A stretch of 64,000 nucleotides of DNA from Bacteroidales bacterium UBA3754 (lineage in GTDB: Bacteria; Bacteroidota; Bacteroidia; Bacteroidales; UBA1715): contig DFGI01000080.1 of the NCBI GenBank assembly GCA_002371705.1, forward strand, positions 228-64,227, given 5' to 3'. A model generated the notes under the pieces. It made no database searches and was not told the DNA's origin. It worked only from the letters and a program-made list of their open reading frames with translations. The position numbers were made by a program, and so were the translations under genes. Positions 35,590 to 43,429 of the stretch are shown in pieces; position 1 is the stretch's first letter, and every line of letters begins with the position of its first letter.

Positions 35590-36709
35590 AGAAAACTGTA
35601 CTGGTTGTAGAGCTTGCTTGGCGAGTTGTCCAAAACATTGTATAACAGGAGCTTTTGACCACGAAGGTTTCTGGTATCCGAAAATAAACACAAACCAATG
35701 TGTGGACTGTCACGTTTGTGAAAAAGTATGCCCTGTAAATACGGGTTCTACATCAGATGGAGCATCGGAACAATATGCTGTTTATTGTAAAACAGCACTT
35801 ATTCGTAAAAAAAGTAGCTCTGGTGGAATTTTCCCGTTAATGGCAAAAACTATAATAGGCGATGGTGGAGTTGTGTTTGGGGCTGCATTTGACTCTGATT
35901 TTGTCGTAAGGCATATTTGCATCGATAAATACGAGGATATAGCTAAACTGAGAGGAAGCAAGTATGTGCAAAGCGATATGGGTGATAGCATTTCACAAGT
36001 TAAAAGTCTGCTAAAAGAAGGGAAAAAAGTCTTGTTTTCGGGATGCCCATGTCAAGTAAACGGTTTGTTGAATGCAATTGATAAAAATCTCTCAAAAAAT
36101 TTAATAACGATTGATTTTGTATGCCATGGTGTTCCGTCCCCAAAAATATTTAAGTCGTATTTACAAGAGAGAAAAAAGAGTGGAGATATTGTTGAGGTTT
36201 TGTTTCGTAATAAAAAATATGGTTGGAAAACATATTCAATGAAAATAGAATCCAAAAACGGAAACGTTTATCGAAAAGTCTTCGTGCTGGACACATACAT
36301 GCAATTATATTTACGGAATCTTATATCAAGACCATCATGCTATGTTTGCAGTCAGAATCACAGAAGTGATATTACGTTGGCGGATTATTGGAATATTGCG
36401 AAAAAACATCCCGAGATGAATGATGGAATGGGCATTACAAAAATGCAAATCCATTCTCAAAAAGGACAACTTTTGTGGGGAGAGATACAAAATCAATGTG
36501 TAAGTATTTGTGATGAAATTAGAGATCTGGACATCCAAAAACCACGCATTGTACCCCCAAAAAGGCAATTGATTTTTGATAATATTGATAAATATAGTTT
36601 TGGTGAATTGTATTCAAAATATGGAAAGCAAGGTTTCTTGTATGAAGTAAAGAATAGGGTAAAAACTTTGATAAAAATAGTATCATATTTTTTAGGTAAA
36701 AATCTATAA
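35570..36709 (+). CDS. F420 hydrogenase/dehydrogenase beta-subunit-like iron-sulfur protein
   Basis: 379 aa from ATG 35570 (an ATG at 35519 would add 17 residues lying in the previous gene). N-terminal 2[4Fe-4S] ferredoxin: CTGCRACLASCPKHC and CVDCHVCEKVCP. Then a FrhB-type core (SSSGGIFPLM, LRGSKYVQSDMG, LFSGCPCQVNGL, DFVCHGVPSP). Despite the name, such genes in Bacteroidota glycan loci are not tied to F420; with the overlapping pyruvyl transferase it forms a usual pair, perhaps a redox step on a sugar. Confidence 0.85.
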   Translation: MIDLSNKENCTGCRACLASCPKHCITGAFDHEGFWYPKINTNQCVDCHVCEKVCPVNTGSTSDGASEQYAVYCKTALIRKKSSSGGIFPLMAKTIIGDGGVVFGAAFDSDFVVRHICIDKYEDIAKLRGSKYVQSDMGDSISQVKSLLKEGKKVLFSGCPCQVNGLLNAIDKNLSKNLITIDFVCHGVPSPKIFKSYLQERKKSGDIVEVLFRNKKYGWKTYSMKIESKNGNVYRKVFVLDTYMQLYLRNLISRPSCYVCSQNHRSDITLADYWNIAKKHPEMNDGMGITKMQIHSQKGQLLWGEIQNQCVSICDEIRDLDIQKPRIVPPKRQLIFDNIDKYSFGELYSKYGKQGFLYEVKNRVKTLIKIVSYFLGKNL

Positions 36710-36853
36710 AACGTGTACAAGATGTTTCTCAACACTCTTTGCGCGTTTGAAACAACTGGACAATCCAATAACTAAACCCTCCATAGCATACGATTATTTC
36801 ATCAATGGTTCGAGGTTGTTTGGAATAACGTTAGTATCTAAAAAACGTATATC

Positions 36854-36883
36854 TTGTGGGGAATAAAAAAAGTTGTACATTTG
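36854..36883 (+). promoter_or_regulatory. Promoter of the Panacea pair
   Basis: -33 TTG at 36854-36856, 19-bp spacer, -7 TACATTTG at 36876-36883 followed by C. 32 nt before ATG 36916. The gap 36710-36853 shows no gene. Confidence 0.72.
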
Positions 36884-36915
36884 CATAAGAAAAATAACCA
36901 CGCAAATAACACGTT

Positions 36916-37503
36916 ATGCAGAAATTAAAATATACCGATTCCGACAAACAAAAATTAGGGAACGCAATTGTGTATATTGCTAGTAAAACAACTGATTTAA
37001 GTAAGACAAAATTGCTTAAGTTGTTATTCTTTATGGAGGAATATAGCGTATGTCGTTTTCACACCCCATTTTTAGGTTTGCAATACGAAGTGTGGCAGGC
37101 AGGCCCTGTAATTAAGGATGTCTTTATAGACTTATCGGAAACACCTGTTTTGTTGGAAGGTTTTATTGAAAAAACAAATAAAGACGGGAATACCTATATA
37201 AAATCAGCAAAAGTTTTTTCTGATGACGAATTTTCGGATAATGATTTGTTGGTAATGAATGAGATTATTGCCAAATATGGGAACAAAACAGCAACAGAAT
37301 TGGTGAAAATTACACATAAAAAAGGATCTTTGTGGTATAACACAGCAAAACGAAATGATTTGCTTAATGCCTTTGAACAAAAGCAAATAAATAATTCGGA
37401 TTGTGTTATTGACTTTGGAGAAGAGCTGTCGGGATGTAATCGCGAATTTTATAATGAACAGTTAAATTTTCTGCAAATATCCCGTCAATATGGAGCGCGA
37501 TAG
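36916..37503 (+). CDS. Panacea (SocA/DUF4065) domain protein, probable antitoxin
   Basis: 195 aa. TDLSKTKLLKLLFFMEEYSV, PFLGLQYEVWQAGPVIKDVF and LVKITHKKGSLWYN are hallmarks of the Panacea/SocA domain (antitoxin of many toxin-antitoxin pairs, also phage GepA). Here it overlaps the next gene by 14 nt and has its own promoter inside a polysaccharide locus. Expected role: neutralise the downstream protein, probably by direct binding, and perhaps repress the operon. Family is solid; antitoxin role is inference from the family and gene layout. Confidence 0.82.
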   Translation: MQKLKYTDSDKQKLGNAIVYIASKTTDLSKTKLLKLLFFMEEYSVCRFHTPFLGLQYEVWQAGPVIKDVFIDLSETPVLLEGFIEKTNKDGNTYIKSAKVFSDDEFSDNDLLVMNEIIAKYGNKTATELVKITHKKGSLWYNTAKRNDLLNAFEQKQINNSDCVIDFGEELSGCNREFYNEQLNFLQISRQYGAR

Positions 37504-37945
37504 TAGATTTGAAAAAGGTTCCATATTGTATTTTTCGCCATTTATATTTGACAATGGTAATGCGCCCAAAAATAAATATTTTTTAGTGTTGCAGTGCACG
37601 GAACAAAATGTTATCCTTGCTTCATTGCCAACTTCGCAAGATCATGTTCCAACTATGTTGGAAAAAACGCATGGTTGTATAAATCAATCGGATATAAATT
37701 TTAATTGTTACTTATTCGAGAAAGGAAGAGTGGTTTGCACAAATGGATTCTCTTTTCCCAAAGAAACTTATGTGTATGGCTTCCGATTACAATTGTTTGA
37801 TTTGTATGTATTTGCGGTACAAGAAAACAATGATGAGACAAAAATAGAAGTAAAAGGCTGTTTGTCGGAAGAAGAATACAATGCTGTGGTTTTGTGTTTG
37901 AAAAACTCCTCATCAGTAAAGAGAAAATTTAAAGCAATGTTGTAA
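37490..37945 (+). CDS. Unknown partner of Panacea protein, candidate toxin
   Basis: 151 aa; no family recognised with certainty. Start overlaps the Panacea gene by 14 nt, so the two are coupled. Beta-rich N-terminal half: KGSILYFSPFIFDNG, KYFLVLQCTE and NVILASLPTSQ, strand spacing loosely like MazF/PemK SH3 barrels (RGDI.., RPALVLS, VIVAPITS). The end has an acidic helix then basic KRKFKAML. The MazF-like reading is a weak hypothesis; a novel Panacea-linked toxin is equally possible. Confidence 0.6.
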   Translation: MERDSRFEKGSILYFSPFIFDNGNAPKNKYFLVLQCTEQNVILASLPTSQDHVPTMLEKTHGCINQSDINFNCYLFEKGRVVCTNGFSFPKETYVYGFRLQLFDLYVFAVQENNDETKIEVKGCLSEEEYNAVVLCLKNSSSVKRKFKAML

Positions 37946-37950
37946 CTTTG
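37943..37950 (+). promoter_or_regulatory. -7 box TAACTTTG ahead of phosphonate genes
   Basis: Overlaps the stop codon of the candidate toxin gene; 44 nt before ATG 37995. Suggests the phosphonate block has its own transcription start. Confidence 0.55.
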
Positions 37951-37994
37951 ACCGTTCCAAAAGGAATGGTCTGTTCAAGCAAAATATAGTATAG

Positions 37995-40004
37995 ATGAAG
38001 GCATTGATTTTGAATTCCGGGTTAGGTTGCCGAATGGGTGTGATAACAAAAGAACACCCCAAATGTATGACCGAAATATCGCATACTGACACCATTTTAA
38101 GCCGGCAACTGAAACAACTGGTATCGTTTGGCATTGAGGAAGTTGTGATGACCACGGGATATTATGATGATGTTCTGGTTGATTATTGCAATGTGTTGCA
38201 TCTTCCGCTGAAATTCACGTTTGTGAATAATCCTTTATACGACCAAACAAATTATATCTATAGTATTTACTGTGCGAAAGAACACTTGCGGAACGACGAT
38301 ATTATTCTGATGCATGGCGACTTGGTGTTCGAGAATTTAGTAATGGAAGCTGTTGTTGATTCTCCGAACAGCTGTATGGTGGTAAGCAGCTCGCTCCCTT
38401 TGCCTGAAAAGGATTTCAAGGCGGTTGTCACCAATGGACGAATTGAAAAAATTGGCATAGAATTTTTTGAAAATGCCGTGGCGGCGCAACCATTATACAA
38501 AATCAAAAAAGAAGATTGGTTGGTTTGGCTGGGAAATATTGAAACATTTTGCGAGAACAACAACCGCAAGTGCTATGCGGAGAATGCGTTCAACGAGGTT
38601 TCCAATCAATGCAACATATATCCGTGCGATGTACACGATATGCTTTGTGCGGAGATTGACACTCCTGAAGATTTGAAAATCGTAAGCGAAAAACTGGTGG
38701 CGGTCAACGAACGGACGGTGTATATGTGTTTTTCCACAGAATATATCCATTCCGGGCATACGGCAATCATCAACAAGGCTCGTCGTTTGGGACGCTTGAT
38801 AATCGGAATCCTCTCCGACGAGGCGGTTGCAAGCTACAAACGATTTCCGTTGATACCATTTGAGGAACGTAAGGCTCTATTTGAAAACATTGCCGGCGTG
38901 GAACGGGTTGTGGAACAAAAAATGTTGTCGTATGCCGAAAATCTTCGCTGGCTGAAGCCCGATTATGTGGTGCACGGAAACGATTGGGTTGAGGGTTTCC
39001 AGAAACCGATTCGTCAGGAAGTGTGCGATGTGTTGTCGGAATATGGCGGTAAACTGGTGGAATATCCTTATACCAATAACCCAAAATATAAGGAATTGGA
39101 CGCAAACCATCGTTCCGAAGCCTCTATGCCCGACGTGCGGCGGGGAAGGTTGCGTAAACTCATCAATATGAAGGGTTTAGTGACAGCTTTGGAAGCGCAC
39201 AGCGGCATTACGGGTTTGATTGTTGAAAACACCAAAGTGCTTCAGGACGGAAAAACCTACCAATTCGACGCAATGTGGGTTTCGTCGCTTTGCGATTCAA
39301 CGGCGAAAGGAAAACCCGACATTGAGCTGGTTGATATGACATCGCGTTTCCGTACCATCGACGATATTATGGAGGTTACTACCAAACCTATCATTTTCGA
39401 CGGCGATACGGGAGGTTTGACGGAGCATTTTGTTTATACTGTCCGTTCTTTGGAACGTATGGGCGTTTCTATGGTTATCATAGAAGACAAGACTGGATTG
39501 AAGAAAAATTCCCTATTTGGCACCGAAGTTAAGCAAACGCAGGCATCCATTCCTGATTTTTGCGAAAAGATTCGGGCGGGAAAAAATTCCCAAAAGACCA
39601 AAGAATTTATGATTTGCGCGCGTATTGAATCACTGATTTTGGAACGAGGAATGGCCGATGCGTTGGAACGTGCCTTTGCTTTCAGTGAGGCTGGCGCTGA
39701 TGCCATTATGATTCATTCACGCAAAAAGGACCCCTCGGAAATTTTTGAATTTGTGGAAAAATTCCGCGAAAAAAATACCACAACACCAATAGTGGTCGTT
39801 CCAACATCGTTTAACACGGTGACGGAAGCGGAATTCAAAAAACGTGGCGTAAATGTCGTTATTTATGCAAACCAACTCACACGCACGGGATTTCCTGCAA
39901 TGCAGGACGCGGCCCGAACAATTTTGGAGAACCACCGTGCTAAGGAATGCGACGATAAATGTATGTCTATCAAGGATATAATCACATTGATTCCTGAAGA
40001 ATAA
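37995..40004 (+). CDS. aepX: Three-domain fusion: NTP transferase, cytidylyltransferase, PEP mutase
   Basis: 669 aa. Domain 1 (1-235): LicC/MobA-like nucleotidyltransferase, LNSGLGCRMG and HPKCMTEI, the CTP-binding start of phosphocholine/2-AEP cytidylyltransferases. Domain 2 (about 236-370): TagD-like transferase, with IHSGH and PDYVVHGNDW. Domain 3 (about 385-669): PEP mutase, FDGDTGG (metal-binding DxD) and IEDKTGLKKNSLFG (catalytic EDKx5NS at about 496-505). PEP mutase makes phosphonopyruvate, the first C-P bond step. Cytidylyltransferase-PEP mutase fusions are known; the added N-terminal domain gives two possible nucleotide-activating sites. Followed after 27 nt by the decarboxylase fusion. 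GC content clearly higher than the genes before it. Confidence 0.88.
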   Translation: MKALILNSGLGCRMGVITKEHPKCMTEISHTDTILSRQLKQLVSFGIEEVVMTTGYYDDVLVDYCNVLHLPLKFTFVNNPLYDQTNYIYSIYCAKEHLRNDDIILMHGDLVFENLVMEAVVDSPNSCMVVSSSLPLPEKDFKAVVTNGRIEKIGIEFFENAVAAQPLYKIKKEDWLVWLGNIETFCENNNRKCYAENAFNEVSNQCNIYPCDVHDMLCAEIDTPEDLKIVSEKLVAVNERTVYMCFSTEYIHSGHTAIINKARRLGRLIIGILSDEAVASYKRFPLIPFEERKALFENIAGVERVVEQKMLSYAENLRWLKPDYVVHGNDWVEGFQKPIRQEVCDVLSEYGGKLVEYPYTNNPKYKELDANHRSEASMPDVRRGRLRKLINMKGLVTALEAHSGITGLIVENTKVLQDGKTYQFDAMWVSSLCDSTAKGKPDIELVDMTSRFRTIDDIMEVTTKPIIFDGDTGGLTEHFVYTVRSLERMGVSMVIIEDKTGLKKNSLFGTEVKQTQASIPDFCEKIRAGKNSQKTKEFMICARIESLILERGMADALERAFAFSEAGADAIMIHSRKKDPSEIFEFVEKFREKNTTTPIVVVPTSFNTVTEAEFKKRGVNVVIYANQLTRTGFPAMQDAARTILENHRAKECDDKCMSIKDIITLIPEE

Positions 40005-40031
40005 GTTCCATGAACCTATAGTATTTGAAAT

Positions 40032-42275
40032 ATGATACAGCCAAAATTTTTCTATGATACACTATCATCGTATGGCATTAATTTCTTTGCTGGCGTGCCC
40101 GATTCATTGTTGAAGAATCTATGCGCCTACATCACCGACCATGCCGACGATTCCCATAACATTATTGCCGCTAACGAAGGAGGTGCAATGGGACTTGCAG
40201 CCGGGCACTATCTGGCAACGGGACAGATTCCTGTTGTATATATGCAGAATAGTGGTGAAGGAAATATCATCAATCCGCTTGCGTCACTCACCGACCCCGA
40301 TGTGTATAATATACCCGTGCTGCTGGTGATTGGTTGGCGAGGCAAACCGGGCGTTCACGACGAGCCACAGCACGTTAAACAAGGGAAAATCACCACCGAC
40401 TTACTTTCTGTGATGGGTGTTGATTTTTCAGTCCTTTCAAAAGACGAGGAAACCGCGGCGGAACAAATAAAAAAGGCTGTTGCATATATGCGCGACACAA
40501 AACAGTGTTACGCTTTGGTGATTGAAAAAGACACATTTGACAGCTATCAATTGTCTAAATCCGATTCGCAGGCGGGGCTTTCCCTTTCACGGGAGGAGGC
40601 TATTCAAACAGTTGCCGCCGCTCTTGGCGAAAAAGATGCCATAGTTTCTACCACAGGTATGATTTCGCGCGAGTTGTTTGAATACCGCACAGCAATGAAT
40701 CAAGGCCACGAACGCGATTTTTTGACCGTTGGTTCCATGGGACATGCTTCGCAAATTGCGTTGGGCATCGCGCTGGAGAAACCAGATCGTGGCGTTTGGT
40801 GCTTCGACGGCGATGGCGCGGCGATTATGCACATGGGAAGTATGGCGATTGTGGCGCAGAAATCACCTAAAAATTACGTGCATGTTGTTTTTAACAATGG
40901 TGCGCACGATTCCGTCGGCGGTCAGCCAACGGTTGGCTTAAAAATCAACATTCCTGCCATAGCCAAGGCTGTGGGCTACAAACACGCCTTTTCTGTGGAA
41001 ACAAAAGATGACTTGCTGAAACAGTTGGCAAAGGTCCGTCTGCTTTTAGTAAATGACGAGGGACCGATTTTTCTTCAGGTTTGCGTGAAAAAAGGGAACC
41101 GTAAGGATTTGGGACGTCCTACCACAACACCAATACAAAATAAAGAAGCATTAATGGATTTCCTAAAAAAAATAAGTATGCAACAAATAGTTGACGGCAT
41201 TGGGACACTACAAACAGTTCTTGCAGGAAGCAAGAAAATTTTTCTTGTTTGTGGCCATTCGTTTTCTTCGTTAAGCATCAAAAACGATTTTGAAAATGTG
41301 CATATTCCGTATGTGAAATTCGATAGTTTCACACCAAATCCATCGTATGACGAAGTTTGTAACGGCATTGATGTGTTCAATGCGGAAAACTGCGACACCA
41401 TTGTGGCTATTGGCGGTGGGAGTTGTATGGATGTTGCAAAATGTATAAAATTATTTTGCCGAATGTCGAAAGATAAACCGTATTTGGAGCAGGAATACTC
41501 CGACACGGGAATCCCGTTGATTGCCATTCCCACAACAGCGGGTTCAGGAAGCGAAAGCACTCGTTTTGCGGTTATTTATTACGAAGGCAAAAAACAAAGT
41601 GTAACGCACGAAAGCATCATTCCCAATGTGGCGATTTTAGAGCCAAGCGTATTGAAGCCATTGCCTCTCTATCAAAAAAAATGTACGCTGATGGATGCGC
41701 TTTGTCAGGGAATTGAGGCCTGGTGGTCGGTAAATTCAACTGATGGCAGCAAACGGTTGTCAAAACAAGCCGTGGAAACAATCATGCACTGGTGGCGGGA
41801 ATATATTTTCGAAAACAGCGATGAATCGGCAAAACATATTATGCAGGCTGCAAATCTTGCCGGGCAAGCCATTTGTATAACCCAAACCACAGCAGCCCAC
41901 GCGTTTAGCTATAAAATAACGTCATTGTATAATATTCCTCACGGATACGCCGTGGCTGTTTGTTTGCCCAAAATATGGCGATATATGGCGGCGAACCTCA
42001 ACAAGTGCGTTGACACACGGGGGGAAAACTATGTGGAGCAGATTTTCACCGATATTGCTACGGCAATGGGGTTCGAAAATGTACCAGCTGCGATTGACGG
42101 ATTTGAACACATTCTAACAGAAATGGCTTTGGTAAATCCCACTTCAGACACACGTCGTCGAAGCGCAGAAATAGAGGTATTATCCACGTCGGTGAATCCA
42201 ATCCGATTGAAAAACAATCCCATTGAACTCGACAACGACGCAATTAGAAGTTTGTATGAACAAATAATTTTGTGA
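40032..42275 (+). CDS. aepY: Fusion: phosphonopyruvate decarboxylase and iron-type alcohol dehydrogenase
   Basis: 747 aa, twice the length of AepY. Residues 1-375: thiamine-diphosphate phosphonopyruvate decarboxylase; FFAGVPDSLLKNL, ANEGGAMGLAAGHYL, MQNSGEGN, GWRGKPGVHDEPQH, and the ThDP motif GDGAAIMHMGS..VVFNNGAHDSVGG. It yields phosphonoacetaldehyde. Residues about 380-747: group III (iron-dependent) alcohol dehydrogenase; VAIGGGSCMDVAK, IPTTAGSGSES, MDALCQGIEAWWS, AHAFSYKIT and NIPHG. It should reduce phosphonoacetaldehyde to 2-hydroxyethylphosphonate, as PhpC does. At the usual second metal ligand (His of DALxH) it has Gln. No aminotransferase gene is present, so hydroxyethyl- rather than aminoethylphosphonate is expected. 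Confidence 0.88.
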   Translation: MIQPKFFYDTLSSYGINFFAGVPDSLLKNLCAYITDHADDSHNIIAANEGGAMGLAAGHYLATGQIPVVYMQNSGEGNIINPLASLTDPDVYNIPVLLVIGWRGKPGVHDEPQHVKQGKITTDLLSVMGVDFSVLSKDEETAAEQIKKAVAYMRDTKQCYALVIEKDTFDSYQLSKSDSQAGLSLSREEAIQTVAAALGEKDAIVSTTGMISRELFEYRTAMNQGHERDFLTVGSMGHASQIALGIALEKPDRGVWCFDGDGAAIMHMGSMAIVAQKSPKNYVHVVFNNGAHDSVGGQPTVGLKINIPAIAKAVGYKHAFSVETKDDLLKQLAKVRLLLVNDEGPIFLQVCVKKGNRKDLGRPTTTPIQNKEALMDFLKKISMQQIVDGIGTLQTVLAGSKKIFLVCGHSFSSLSIKNDFENVHIPYVKFDSFTPNPSYDEVCNGIDVFNAENCDTIVAIGGGSCMDVAKCIKLFCRMSKDKPYLEQEYSDTGIPLIAIPTTAGSGSESTRFAVIYYEGKKQSVTHESIIPNVAILEPSVLKPLPLYQKKCTLMDALCQGIEAWWSVNSTDGSKRLSKQAVETIMHWWREYIFENSDESAKHIMQAANLAGQAICITQTTAAHAFSYKITSLYNIPHGYAVAVCLPKIWRYMAANLNKCVDTRGENYVEQIFTDIATAMGFENVPAAIDGFEHILTEMALVNPTSDTRRRSAEIEVLSTSVNPIRLKNNPIELDNDAIRSLYEQIIL

Positions 42276-42279
42276 TGCA

Positions 42280-43410
42280 ATGACACATGTTTTACACATA
42301 TCCCAGGCTGATGGCGGTGTAGCTGTTTATCTGCAAATGTTGTTAAAGCATTTGGACAAACAGAAAATCACCAACAGTTTGGTGTGTGCCCAGCAATTCA
42401 TTTCCGACGATTTCACGCCGTTAATTTCTGATTTTCAGCAAATTGAAATGGTTCGTGAGATTTCTCCCAAAAAAGATTTGCAGGCTGTGTTTCGTCTTCG
42501 GAAATGTATCAAACAGGTGAATCCCGATATTGTATATTGCCACAGCAGCAAAGCTGGCGCATTGGGAAGGCTTGCCGTGCTGGGAATGCGGAAACCCGTG
42601 GTGTATAATGCGCACGGATGGGCGTTCAATATGAAATGTTCACGAACTAAAGTGTTGATTTACAAATACGTGGAGAAAATTTTGGCATATTTCACGGATA
42701 CAATCATCTGCATTTCCGATTTTGAAAAAGAATCCGCTTTACGAAACGGCGTGGGTAATCAACAAAAGTTGCATGTAATCTACAATGGTGTTGATGTTGA
42801 GGCAATTGAGACAAATATTTCCACAACGAAACTGTCACGAAATCAATTGAATATCCCCGAAAATGCCTTTGTGGTGGGAATGATTGGACGAATTTCCGAC
42901 CAAAAAGCCCCCGATTCATTTGTAAAAATGGCGGAGATAATCAAACGTTCTATTCCCGAAGCGTTTTTTGTTATTGTAGGCGACGGTCCCGATAGAGCGG
43001 AAATTGAATCAATGATTCAAGCGAAAGGGTTACACGATTCGTTTTTCATTTCTGGTTGGGTATCGAATCCCAACGATTATATGGCGTTGTTCGATGTGGG
43101 CGTGTTGCTTTCGCGGTGGGAAGGCTTCGGCTATGCCATTGTGGAATATATGGTGGCGAAGAAACCTGTTGTGGCAACCCGTGTCGATGCGATTCCCAAC
43201 ATTGTGGAAACCGGGAAAAATGGTCTTCTTGTTGCGGTTGATGATTTTGAAGATGCCGCGGCACAAGTCATACGGCTACATTCCAGCAGCGAATTGCGTA
43301 ACACATTGATAGCCAACGGCTACGGACTCGCCTGCCGACGGTTCTCTATTCAACGTGTTGCAAAAGAACACGAAGATTTGTTTGATGCGTTACAAAATAG
43401 AGGCAAATAA
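42280..43410 (+). CDS. Glycosyltransferase family 4
   Basis: 376 aa. GT-B: HISQADGGVAVYLQMLLKHL, IVYCHSSKAGALGRLA, VYNAHGWAFNM, VIYNGVDVE, VVGMIGRISDQKAPDSFV, VIVGDGPDRAEIE, and LSRWEGFGYAIVEYMVAKKP with the E-x7-E motif. Starts 4 nt after the decarboxylase fusion, so it belongs to the phosphonate block; it may build or start the sugar unit that carries the phosphonate. Donor unknown. Confidence 0.87.
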   Translation: MTHVLHISQADGGVAVYLQMLLKHLDKQKITNSLVCAQQFISDDFTPLISDFQQIEMVREISPKKDLQAVFRLRKCIKQVNPDIVYCHSSKAGALGRLAVLGMRKPVVYNAHGWAFNMKCSRTKVLIYKYVEKILAYFTDTIICISDFEKESALRNGVGNQQKLHVIYNGVDVEAIETNISTTKLSRNQLNIPENAFVVGMIGRISDQKAPDSFVKMAEIIKRSIPEAFFVIVGDGPDRAEIESMIQAKGLHDSFFISGWVSNPNDYMALFDVGVLLSRWEGFGYAIVEYMVAKKPVVATRVDAIPNIVETGKNGLLVAVDDFEDAAAQVIRLHSSSELRNTLIANGYGLACRRFSIQRVAKEHEDLFDALQNRGK

Positions 43411-43429
43411 CATATGCCCCTATTGGAAT

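Noticed and set aside
35570..36709. True coenzyme F420-reducing hydrogenase
   Set aside because: Only the beta-subunit-like fold is present, in a glycan locus of a group not known to use F420; kept as family name only.
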